Assembly: GCA_018806985.1 (NCBI GenBank)
Contig: JADANN010000365.1
Span: 1,288,001 to 1,352,000, forward strand
DNA: 64,000 nucleotides
Reading direction: 5' to 3'
Origin: Angiostrongylus vasorum
Taxonomy: Eukaryota > Nematoda > Chromadorea > Rhabditida > Metastrongylidae
The notes beneath the pieces are model-generated. The model did not search any database. It was not told where the DNA came from and saw only the letters and a program-made list of their open reading frames with translations. Positions within the stretch are counted from its first letter, which is position 1; each line of letters starts with the position of its first letter. Positions 44,437 through 55,691 of this stretch are shown here, piece by piece. A program made the position numbers and the translations under genes.

Positions 44437-47400
44437 CTATAAGTACATCGGATCATCAAATGTAGCAAGAATGAGTCTCAGATTACCAACAGATTTCCCA
44501 TAAGTATCAGTTAACTTCAACTGAACTTCGCGAGTATCATTGTCAACTGGAGCAGTAAAACTTGTACGGGAAATAAGTTTATCACGTGTGAGCAAGCAGT
44601 CATCCCAAAGTTCCAAAGAGAAATCCCGACTTGTCGATGCTCTATGAAATATGAACTGCTCATTCCACGATACTTGATTTCTACCCTTAACAGATGATGT
44701 GCGTACTTTGTCCTTTCCAGTCTGTAGGATACAATACGCGTTCACTTCTTTTATTTGGTCCAAGAAAACTGCAACGATTGTGATTCTAGTAATCGAGGTA
44801 GGTTGCCTACATCCGAAAATACCTTTTGAAGGTGCATGCTTCAACAGAACCCGAGGATAGATTTTATGCTCAGAATAGATCCGCAGCATGAAAACGGACT
44901 CTTCCCTTGGAGCGAAAGTAGTCGGCAAAGCAATATACCTACCAGTAGGAACATCTCTCAGGTGAAGAAATACTGATCGAGCACTAGCATAGTCAGATGT
45001 TCCAGCTGGTGCCATTGCCTGATGAACACGGTGAACTCGGTTTTCTTCCACCTTCATGACATGAATTCCAATCGTAACGTAAGGATCACGTCGTTTTACA
45101 CCTTCATTAGGTTCTTTCTGTGTTAACGCTAACATAACTTCTCCAGGTTCGGACACATTGAAGAGGTACTAAAATAATTCTACAAATTTCGAAGAGACAA
45201 ACTGGTTTGAAGAAATCGTTTTAGAAGTTGCACACCACACTAAGGAGAGTTACCTGCGGATTATTACAAAATGTCGCCGAGAAATTAAGACAGCCACCCG
45301 CAAAGTCGTTGGGCGCACCACTCTTAGCTCCGTTTGTAGTCCATTCCCCGTAAAATATCTCTTCGTGGTACCTTAAATAGCAATTGAAAAGTGAGGAAAC
45401 ATTCCACAGCCATCTGATAAGCCTGCTACTTTTTCAAATTTGAACTTAAAAAACAGTTAGTAGACCAGTATGATCTAAATGATAGTATCCTTACCGGCTA
45501 CGAAATCTCAAGAGGTAAACTCATTCATCTAAGTGTTAATTGGTTCATTCTTATTGATTTATTCTTCCTATTCACCTATTCAACTATCTGTAATTTTCTA
45601 TGGCAGGGTATAATGCGAAATACAACCACAATAATGCCGATATATGTGCAAAACTCCGGACCATAGGTGTCTGCCGCGGGGGAACGAACGCGCTATTACC
45701 GGAGGCTAACGCGTTCAGCAGCACACCATGCGGGTCCTTTATTTCGCCTCTCTCTCAGCTAGTTCTGTATTATATATTCTATTCATGACCCTCATCGGTG
45801 TTTATGATTAGTCGAAATAGGGAGTGTTCTTATTTTTTCAAACAGATTTAATCGTAGACAAAGTGTTTCAGATATTAATCAAAGCAAGTACTAATTAGAA
45901 CTGAACTCACCTTTTAGAGCGTGAAAATATACTAGTATTAAACATTTGGCATAAGGAAATATCGGTAAAATACCGGATGAACGAATTCCACGGCATCCTG
46001 AAAAAAGAATATTCTATGTTATCCTTGATTTTTAAAGTGTTGTTGCACAGCAATGTAAAAAATGTGTCACTAAAGTAGTCCACTGTTTGGGCAATACCAT
46101 ATAAGTTCGCATCTGCCTCGTATTTGATCAATGAATAAGTAACAACAAGTGAGAAAAAACCTTTCGCAAAAGAGCTTACCAAAATTCACCGTCTTCATCT
46201 ACAGTAATTCCAAGAGAAGTTTTCTGAGATTCTGTCACCTATAAAACGGCCAGGACTTTTAAAATAATTAGGTTCCAAAACACTAATGACGAACTTGTTC
46301 CCATTCTTTGCTGTTATCACTCCAAGGGCCGTTCCACTCTTTCTCTCCCCAAGGATTCTGAAGACGAATCATGCGTATCCGAGCATGTTGACCAAATAGC
46401 GAGCTGAAATGGGAACTTCTGAACACATTCACATGCAACTGCAATGAAGATGAAACGAATGGAGTTTTTAATAGTTGCACACTGTCAAAAAACAAATGCG
46501 CTGAACAAACTTTACAGAAAGTAAATCATGGAAGTAGCGAGAAACGAGGAAGGTAAAACCTGAATGAATTAGACTTCGCATCCAATTCCACATATCTTAC
46601 TGCCGTAACAGCATATGCATGACCTTTCACCAAACCGCAATCCAAGGTTTGCTCGATTTCGTCCTTTGTCTTCGCAACAAATAACTGAGATAAAACGATC
46701 GACGGCGAATAGAACAACCGCAATTGCAGCGACAATCAGTGCTTCGTTGTCGAATGCTTCCTTCAGATTGTTGAACAACAAGTGTGAAGAGGCAGCTGCT
46801 CCCTGAAGGATATCTTACATATATACATATACATATAATTATGCTTATGTTATATATTATACGTCTTCATACATATATGTGAGGCGTACTTAACAAATAA
46901 TCGTAATCAATTACTGGTTACAAATGCTATTCGTCGGCTTGAATCATCTTGGCCAAACAATTAACTGAAAGCTTACAACTCAAAATGTCTCGATGTTTTG
47001 TTTTTTCTTGCATTTTTGCAAATCGATTTGGCTTGTCTTCGTACCCTGCCATGTTATATGCTTCTAGGATAATCTTTCTGTACTACTAGTTAGTTTGGAC
47101 ATTTCCTTGTTTGTAGCGGTAAAAAATCGTCCAGCATCAACCCACGGTAGTTCGGATATTGCACAATCAATTGTTTATTTAGCTTTTGTTTATATCCATG
47201 CATTGAATACGACAATCACGATTCATAGCAATTAGAAGGAGTGAATAGTAAATTATTGGTTAAAAATTACAAATTGTACGCTTGAATCATTCTGGGGGAA
47301 AGGCAATAGAAGATCACTTTTGATAAAATGCTCAGCGAAAGTGAATAAGTAGCCGAAAACGTGAGGATGACGAGAAATCTCTTGCATTTACTTTCAAAGA

Positions 47401-50400
47401 CTCTGGAGAGAGTGAATAAAAAGACGAGGACGAAGGCGATGGCGAAAAGTGACCAAATGTGGTGCCCTTATTGGACTGGAAGGATAAAGACACTGAGCTG
47501 ATTCAACGGTAGATTTCCGCAAGCTATCGTGTAGCCCCAAATACGCATTCAGTCTCCAAATACTGAATTACGATGCTCTGTGGAGTTGAATCCACAGTGG
47601 ATTCAAAAGGGCTGCCCAACATCGAACATTTTTAAGCTTTATTTTAGATGTGACAGTGAAGGAGACAACCACGTACACACATGATCATCGTCAATGAAAG
47701 CAAAAATAACTCTTGACAAGATAATTGCTTTTTTCCCTTCCGAGCTGAATTTTATACTGTGGCAGTTAAGGGAGTATTGTTTAATTTTTCTGGCCGTGCA
47801 TTCTAATAAGTTTGAAGTAATGAACAAGAGACACACCGAAAAAACGTGTTGATTCACTTCCATATGGCTGCCAAAGCAATTTATGATGAAGATGACAGAT
47901 TGTGCAACCTTATCGGACTTGGTACAAGACCTGACTAGGGAGGATAGCAGCACTGGCTCGATACATCGGTAGGCCACCGCGAGTCATTGTAAAAAGCCAG
48001 ATATGCATTCAATCACCTCCAGACGATGGCTAATGAAGTGGAATGCACGGCGCAGCTCTCAGGGGATTGATCAACGAAGAGAGCTTTATCCTTTATCCTT
48101 TTATCGGACTTGTTCGCAGGAATTGCGAGGGTCCTTAGATTTGGCAGGAACATAGATTTTCGAGTCTCTTAAAGAAACAATCACATTCCGTGGACATGTC
48201 CATAGATCGAAGTGTTGAATAAAATTATTTTAATCGTGTAGTAATGGCAACAACACACAAAATTATGTTATGTTCTCAGTTGATGATGATGATGATCGCC
48301 ATAAGGTCATGAGTCACTTATATGAACGAAGGAATTTCTGTACCGACAACTGGTATACTAGTTTCTCGTTGGCGAAGAACATCTTCGGGAGAAAGAAATT
48401 TATGGCTTAGTAAAGTTGCATTCGTATGGTGTTTGGTGAACAGTGGAAGAATTAGTTAGAATGTACAAGAAATTTATAGAAGACGAATGAGCTGAAGAAC
48501 CAGGTCCATTTCGGTTTAGCCCCATTAAACTACTTCTACATCTTCAACCGTTCACATTCGGAGACAGATCCCCATTAGCAGGAAATAGAGATTTTGTGTT
48601 GAGAGTAATTGAGAATTATAAAAAACACTCCAGGTTTGCTACAAAGCGTAAACAAGGAGATTAGCAGTAGAAATAACCGATCTAACAACCTTTTTGTTCA
48701 GGATGTCCCAGTAATATCCAAAAAGGTTATACTGCTAAGGGTACAGAATTCAAGCATTGCAAAATACATGTCAAAAATGGAAATATTTATGAAAATGGGA
48801 TTTGCAAACTCGCAGCTCTTCAGCAACTAATAAATTTGGTGAGCCCGACCATAAATCATTTTGGTACACGTCCCCTCAATGGTCTACCATGTTGTCGTAG
48901 TGAGAAGATGTCTCTAAGTGTTAGCTTTCAGACAACACTGAAGACATCTTAATATGTTCTTTGTTAGCAACAATCGCTGTAGTAGGTCCAAGAAACAGTA
49001 AGCAGTTGCTGCGAAACTCATCGAAAAGAACGAACTCGTTCCAAAAAGCGTCATTTTTGTAAACCTTAATTCGAGAAAAACAGGTTTAGTCATATAAATG
49101 GGAAACAACTCTCCTTGATAGAAAAAAAAATAGAGGAGCATCGAAAGGGGTAATATAAATCATTACCATTGTCGTTAATAGTTCATCAATACACCTAGTA
49201 GAAGTAGTCGTAATTGTATAATCATAAGAAGTTATTTCTGAATTCAAGTTTTCATATTTCCATATGAAATACAAAAGTGGGGGTAGGAAATATAGGAAAA
49301 ATGAATAACATATGTCATAACTGTCATGAAAAGCCGTACTCACGTTTAAGAGGAATTTTGCTACGTTCACGGTTTCCGCAACCCCGCCCGACACATCTTG
49401 CAAAGCATCGGAAAGATGACCTCCAACGAGGTTCTCGTAGCACCCGTAGAATCTAAAAAAAAATTACAATAGTTTCAAATTGATACAATATAGCAGTGAA
49501 GCTTCCAACTCGGAAAACGTTTTGCCACCTAAACTACATTTTCCTCTGAATACTACACGTCCTTGATTGCTCCGCAGGTTATCCCGAAATGAGGAGTTTG
49601 ATATTTCTATTCGAAAATCCGACCCGCGCACAAAACCTATTGCTTTGGTTCTGACTTGGAAGAAACCTAATTACAAGGTGGCAAATGTCCTTTTGAATCA
49701 AAAAGGTTAGTGAATACCCATGCTGATTTACTGGGATTGCCCATCTAACAAACAACCGGAAATTGCGCAGAGGGCCCAAGATTCCTAGTGAAGATGGGCC
49801 GTTAGAGCATCAGATATCAAGCAGGAATGCAGGAATACTTCACTTCCACTATAACACATAGAATTGTTAGAAAAAGGAGAGTCACGATAATTCGCGCCGA
49901 AATTTTCAGAGAAAAGCTTACGCTGCCAAAAAACACAAGGCGCTATCTTATTTAAGGACTTAACATGAAAGCTTTTAATATAACATCAGTTGGAAAGTTG
50001 TGAGAATTAGTTGCACTAAATTTGAAATCTGTTGAAATAATGTTCTTAGACCCACAAATCGTTATAATAACCACCAACAAATCAAAAAACTTGAAAAGCA
50101 AAGGCAATTGCGAGATATAATAAAAGGATAAAGCGTCCGAGATCAATCACTGAAGGATGGGCCATGCATTCGACTTCTTCAAGCATCGTTCGAGGTGACT
50201 GAATGCATATCTGACCTGTACAATGACTCGTGGTGGCCTATCGATGCATCGAGTCAGTGCTGCTATCCTCCCAGACTGATCAGGTAACATGTTTGTAGAC
50301 CACTTAAAGATGGAATTTTGGGTGAGCACGAGGCACTGGGTCGAACCCATGTGTATTCCATGGCACCTTTAACCACTGCGCTACATGCATCCCCTCGAGA

Positions 50401-53400
50401 TACAGTAGTAATACTAAATTCTTCGTTACGGAAAAAAGTCGTTTCAAAACAAAATTTGTTATCACTAGGTAAGTTCGCCATTTAGTATAGATGATACTGA
50501 CTTTCGAACTATAGCTGTCTAATTTTTGTTTTTCTCTGATAGATTTCTATAAAAGGAAAATATTGAAAATAAGTGAATTTCGATTGAGTCAAGCAGTAGG
50601 CGATGTATTTGTGATGACAGCGTTTGCAAGTGTTTTGCAAGTTATACTGTGTCTGTTTCGGTATCTTCTGAACACTTACATTCCATATAGAAGCTATGAT
50701 TCATTATATCGATTAGAATTAAAGCAACAGTAATTGTCAGTCAAATTACCAGTTAATAAATTTGTCGAAAGAAATTTTTTTGCACACTTCCAAGCGCATA
50801 ATGAAACATTTCTCAATCTGACACCTGTCATAGCATATGTGCTGAATAAGCTCTCCATCATTATAAATAGTGCAGGAGAGGGGTTCGAGCGCCGAAATAA
50901 ACCATAAGAAGAAAATGACTTTCATACAGCTCATTCCGAGCACTTCGAAAGCCACGTATGGACATTGTAGGACCCATGTCGTCACGAATGATGTATGTTC
51001 AAATAGTGGCAACGGCATGGTTATGAACTTGTGAATTACGCGCTCGTTGCTATTCATTAGTAGGAAAAGATCGAGAGCTCTCTTTAATTTACCTGTAATT
51101 ATTAACCGTGCAAAGTTCGACTCTCTAAAATGAAGAGTTTCAGGTGTCTTTTTTTGTTAATGTAATTTTCTATTTAAAAAATGTGCTGCGCATTTTCACC
51201 AAAACGGCAAAAAAACAAAATCGAGTGAATTCTTTCCTTTGCGTGAGTTCAACCCTCAACCAGTGAGAGCGTTGATGGTCGCATGGTACAATAGTAGCAT
51301 CCTGAATTTTCCGGTGAAGATGAGAGCCATGGAAACGCAGCTCCACTTCGTACGCTTATAGAAGAACAAATTCTTATTCAGCAAACACGAGGTGTTACTT
51401 TATTTTATTCTTGATTCCGTTAAAGCTGATATTTTGGTAGCGGCAGTATCGCCTTCTTAAGAGCCTAGAAGGGTATATCGATATGCAGTCTACTACGCCA
51501 AACGCTTCAATAACACATATAGAAAGATGAAAACCTAAATGGCAATCACACGATCAACAGCTTCTCGGCAATAACACATATAGAAAGATGAAAACCTAAA
51601 TGGCAATCACACGATCAACAGCTTCTCGGAAAAACCTACCGTTTATTACGTGCCTTCCACTGAGGAAGAACAGCTGGTCAGAGTAGCATATTGTCGATGA
51701 GTTCACCGCCTCACATCAAAAGTCGGTGCGAAGGTACGGGCATTCCTCCCTGCTATTCATTTTAGGGTTCTTGGATTTATCCAAAATGTGTCAAGAAGTT
51801 CGCGCTGGTGTTTTGACAACCTCCGCGAGGATAGTGGCTTTATATCGAAACAATCTCCACTATGTTTTTGTTTCCTATACGTCCCTAGTGGGGTACCCTA
51901 TGTTGCTTTTCGTCTACTATCTAGGTGTTCTTTTATGCGGATGTATAAAGGTCTGCCCATCTAGCCAATATATTCATCTCAGCAAGTATTACAAGAGATC
52001 AGGTATATCGTACCTGAACTCATGCAGTCACCGTCTCTACCATAAGGGCAAATTACGCAATTCTCTGTTCCATATGGACGGTCGTATAGAGCGGTTACGA
52101 GCGAACTGACGAGTAAGGGTTTCAGGTGGCATTTCAACTAACGCTTAAAGATTCCTCTAGACCTGTTCTTCTTAAGCGTCGCTTTATAGCTACATTGACT
52201 TCACTGCTTATAAATGGCAGCATGAACGGGACTGCATATCAATATACCATTCCAGGCTCTGAAGAAGGCGATACAGCATAAAAAGTAACACCTCGTGTTT
52301 GCTCAGCAAGAAAATCGAGAGTTATTTGATCAATGCCGAAGTTAATAAGAAGTCGGTCGCGAGAATTAATATAGTAGTTCCGGAGCATTCGGCCGAGAAA
52401 AACCGTCACAGAAATTTGTGCCGTATGACTAGTCGAAAAGGAAGGACATTGTCGTTTTTTTTCCTTTTCAAGTAATTTTCGGTCCGATTGTTGACTTCAT
52501 TGAGAGATACAATTGAAATTAACGAAAAAAGTGGACAGAAAATCAAGATACCTCAGAAGCAATGTCAGCATGCCACTCGGCAAAATGCACCAGAAATTGG
52601 AACGCCTGCACCCAACAATGATAAACATTTCCCGATTATGCAGCACGACAAACTTGTCCAGAAACTGAACCATTTGTTGCAAAAGCTGCCTTATTTGCCT
52701 TACTCATCAGTCCCAAAACCAACGAATTACCACTTCTTCAAATTTCTAGGCAACATCTCTCGCTAAAACCACTCGTCAATCAACAGGCAATCGGAAAGGC
52801 AGTCGAAGAAAACGTCAGTTGTTCTCACCTTTATGGACAAAGTTAAGATTTAATTAAACGAAGAAATAGGCTATCGCATTGTAAACATTCCGTGCAAAAA
52901 CAGGCTATTTCACAATGAGTAGCCTAATAGTATGCAAAATAATAATTGTCTCAGCATAATGCTGGTTTATCGATAGCTGGTGATAAGATTTCAATGACTA
53001 TGGCACTTCAGAACCAGGAAACCCATCAAGCCCACTGAGCAGGCTTTCTTGTATCGTTATAATAGTATTAACAGTATACCACATATATTATTTTGTTCCA
53101 AAATTCATTTATAAGCACAATTTTCAGGGAAAAATGGCGAGGACATTTGCAAAAACTTTAACGCAAACATATTAGCCGCAAACAGTAACAATGCACTGGG
53201 GAAGACCAGCGTATCTATTCGGACGAAATCTTTCTCGTTAATAACCTCGATGTTCGAAATATAAACGTCAACCAAAGAAAGAAAGAAAAAATTTCGTGAG
53301 CTCCAGAAAATTGAGACCTTATCCTAGTAGATTAAGAAAACTTGCGTCTTATAGTTTTAACGATTTCTGTATTATACAAAGTCTTATTTCAACCAGAAAA

Positions 53401-54734
53401 CCTCACAGTGACGTCATGTTTGAATAAATCATTGTGTTATTTTTGAAGTGTCTTGCTTGTTTAGAGGTGTTTACAGGATAAAGTATTAGGATTTGAGAAT
53501 GGTGGATATTGCGTCAATTTTAGTAAATGCCTGCAAAATTTTGTAAGTGGAGCATTATGCAGAGTAATTAGGATTGCATCTCTTTCACCAAAATCTGAGA
53601 TGAATGAGTGAAAAAAAATCGGAAAATCCATCATTTTAAAAGTAAAAAATGGCCTTCAAAGAAGAGGCAACTTCGTGTTACAGGCACCTTAGAAGCAGTG
53701 AATCTCTGGATGTAACGGTTTTCGTTCGAAAGATATCTGATGCTCTACAGATGTAGTTGCCGCTATCCACAAATTTTAACCTGGAGCTTCAAGTGAGGCG
53801 CGATCAGGCGAAATAGCGGATTACCAACTCCAATGCAAGCAATCTTCATCAATAGTCGTTGTCACAATCAACGGGTGAAAGTTCTTGTAGGTCATAATAG
53901 TACCATTGTTTTCCGCCGATGTCAAGCAAAAATTTTTTGACGTCGTTACCAGTGGTCATTCGTTACTGAACAAAAAATTAGAAAGCACACTCACTTGGCG
54001 AATGCCTTCTCCAGAAGTGCTGACCAAAACTCGTTCGGGGTTTTCGACCGTGCAAAAAGCAATTTACCATCTCTAAACTTAAGAAATCATATCACCAAGC
54101 TATAAAGACGTCAAAAAAAATTGAGTTAGGCGATTACCTCGTGGGCAGAAGATCGTCGATGACCACTTCCACCCATCGGCCAAACCTCCAAAACCGAAAC
54201 CGGAATACCCCAGCGTATTGATTTTTTGGATCCCATTCTTGTGCTGATGCATCTGGGATTACCTGGAATTTCTCAGTAGTTAGCAAATGACGTTGAGCGA
54301 TCTACGAAAATTCGATGTGTTCGCACCCTGTTTAGTAGATGCTGATTGTGTGTGAGAGCCGAGCAAGCGGAGACGAACCAACAGTTGCCAAGTATACCTT
54401 GAGTGACGTCATTCGGAGACGCACCTTCCACGAACAGATGGGGATCATCATGCAGTTCCTTAAATAATTCACAGCACCGTGATAATTCATACGACTTTTG
54501 CGGTAATTTCGATGTTTCCTCTTCTATAAAGCGAAGCAATTGTTTACAGTAATGGGAATTTGAAAAACAATATCTGTCGTTATGTGCTGTGGCATCTAGA
54601 GTTTTGGTAACATCACAAAGCCCAGTGGCCTATATGTAATCACCATTTCTGATAACCATAAGAAAAAACCTAGAACTGAAACTATATTTAATATCTCTTC
54701 ACTTAACATCTGTAGCACATATTTATGGTCGACT

Positions 54735-54791
<57 letters not shown>

Positions 54792-55125
54792 TACATGCAC
54801 ATGCACATATCCATGCAAACACGTGAAAATAAGCACGTACACGAATGAACTAGAAGAGAATAAAATGTTTGGCTTGATCAATCCCCTGAAGAATGTGCAC
54901 TGCATTCGTCATCATCATTCGTCAAGTATCGTTAGAAGTGATTGAATGCATATCTGACCTTTATAATAACTCGCGGTGGTCTATCGATATATCCTCCCAG
55001 AGATGTCTGGTAACAAATTGCTGAGCTCGGAGAGATAGAAGGCTTGGGGAGACCAGATGCGGGATCAAGCTAACGACCACGCACGTATTGCAGGTCGCCT
55101 CTGGCCAAGGCGCTACATTCGTACA

Positions 55126-55176
<51 letters not shown>

Positions 55177-55691
55177 TATATATATATGCACATATATATA
55201 TACATGGAAATATATGCATATGTAATATCATAGACGTATACCCGTACATGCGACAAGGACAATCATGTAAGGTTACGAAAGCACAAGAGACGCCGAGATG
55301 GATCCATTAGAAGACCTAACCCTTGGTAAAAAATCGACAAACACACGTTTCTGATTTAACAATCACGACCGGTTTGCAACAAAGAGGTTCAAAAATGATG
55401 TTAGCGACGACCAACTGTTTAGCCGTTTTTAAACACAAAATAGGCTAAGAATCTGAAATCACCGAAACATCGGTGAGCATGAATAAGTACGACAGAGAAG
55501 TATGTGAGAGACAAAAAGTAGATATTTACCGCTGGTCTTTTCCAAACAATATCTGAACTTCGACCTTGTTCCAAGAATAGGCTAGCATTCGTAGGTGGAA
55601 ACAGAGTATCAACAAACAGATGCCCTTTCTTAATACACGACTTCTTGATTTTTACATAGTTTTGGTCGCCGAAACGTCGTTTGTTCGTCAT
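44437..55691 (-). CDS. tra-3: Calpain-5/TRA-3-type cysteine protease, complete
   Basis: Ca2+-activated intracellular cysteine protease; C. elegans TRA-3 cleaves TRA-2A in sex determination. Exons, minus strand: 55,691-55,530; 54,458-54,327; 54,262-54,138; 54,072-53,995; 49,452-49,344; 46,802-46,719; 46,684-46,560; 46,403-46,295; 46,238-46,180; 45,997-45,911; 45,371-45,254; 45,168-44,437. They join in frame to 639 residues (C. elegans TRA-3 is about 648). Catalytic triad: Cys80 in GNCWFVSAC, His252 in VKGHAYAVT, Asn288 in [13 protein letters not shown]. Domain III spans about 397-515 and a C2 domain replaces the EF-hands (about 525-639), the CAPN5/TRA-3 arrangement. The start was placed at the Met opening [12 protein letters not shown]; another in-frame Met lies at 55,754. 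The intron between 46,719 and 46,684 would be only 34 nt, so this junction is the least certain. Intron 4 (4.5 kb) holds a Penelope-like remnant and a SINE-A. Confidence 0.93.
45590..45790 (+). other. GC-rich patch in calpain intron
   Basis: In the intron between the exons at 45,911 and 45,371. A segment around 45,655-45,740 is much richer in G+C (GCCGCGGGGGAACG, CCGGAGGCTAACGCG) than its AT-rich surroundings. No gene is recognised; it is probably a dispersed element fragment. Confidence 0.35.
47470..47650 (+). mobile_element. SINE-A relative, strongly decayed
   Basis: Isolated SINE-A words in order (AACGGTAGATTTCCGCAAG, AATACGCATTCAGTCTCC, ACGATGCTCTGTGGAGTTGAAT, TTTAAGCTTTATTTTA). Weak; supported mainly by spacing and by a clearer copy nearby. 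Confidence 0.35.
47925..48106 (+). mobile_element. SINE-A copy 8, 5'-truncated, in calpain intron
   Basis: Starts inside the body at ACTTGGTACAAGACCTG and continues through GATACATCGGTAGGCCACC and CAGATATGCATTCAATCACC to AGCTTTATCCTTTATCC. The tRNA-like head is missing, the usual form of truncation when target-primed reverse transcription stops early. Antisense to the calpain gene. Confidence 0.85.
50122..50397 (-). mobile_element. SINE-A copy 9, in calpain intron 4
   Basis: Same strand as the host. Minus-strand head GGGATGCATGTAGCGCAGTGG, shortened B-box region, body with CTGATCAGTCTGGGAGG, and tail ending CTTTATCCTTTTATTA. Moderately diverged. Confidence 0.8.
51379..52310 (-). mobile_element. 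Decayed Penelope-like retroelement with inverted repeats
   Basis: On the minus strand about 52,110-51,730 gives the Penelope-type GIY-YIG endonuclease pattern: [15 protein letters not shown], then [11 protein letters not shown], then [23 protein letters not shown], and finally [11 protein letters not shown], in the order of intact elements. Stop codons interrupt it after NTC, after EYIG and at two later points, so it is dead; the reverse transcriptase is absent. Flanking arms are inverted relative to each other: 51,379-51,500 and about 52,225-52,310 share GCAAACACGAGGTGTTACTTT, GTATCGCCTTCTT, and GATATGCAGTC. Each carries a degraded hammerhead-like core (CTGAAGA at 52,259-52,265 on plus). It is in calpain intron 4. 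Confidence 0.75.
51508..51629 (+). repeat. Perfect 61-bp tandem duplication
   Basis: Two back-to-back, apparently identical 61-bp units (51,508-51,568 and 51,569-51,629), each running from CAATAACACATATAG to CAGCTTCTCGG. They lie inside the Penelope-like remnant. Identity suggests a recent event. Confidence 0.95.
54738..54795. repeat. (AT)n microsatellite 2
   Basis: AT dinucleotide run of about 46 bp passing into ATACATATATACATG. It is in the first calpain intron. Confidence 0.95.
54871..55127 (-). mobile_element. SINE-A copy 10, diverged, in calpain intron 1
   Basis: Minus-strand order is retained (GTAGCGCCTTGGCC, ACCTGCAATACG, TTTGTTACCAGACATCTC, AGGTCAGATATGCATTCAATC). The head is scrambled and the tail lost. 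It is flanked by two AT microsatellites. Confidence 0.65.
55128..55212. repeat. (AT)n microsatellite 3 with imperfect tail
   Basis: About 43 bp of AT repeats followed by interrupted ATATATGCAC units, adjoining the head side of SINE-A copy 10. Confidence 0.95.

Noticed and set aside
48285..48297. GATGATGATGATGAT run as a possible repeat array
   Set aside because: Only about four units; too short to report as a feature.
51726..52109. 127-codon ORF on plus
   Set aside because: It is the antisense shadow of the Penelope-like GIY-YIG remnant, which reads on minus.
54596..55191. ORFs rich in Tyr-Ile repeats
   Set aside because: Translations of AT microsatellites.
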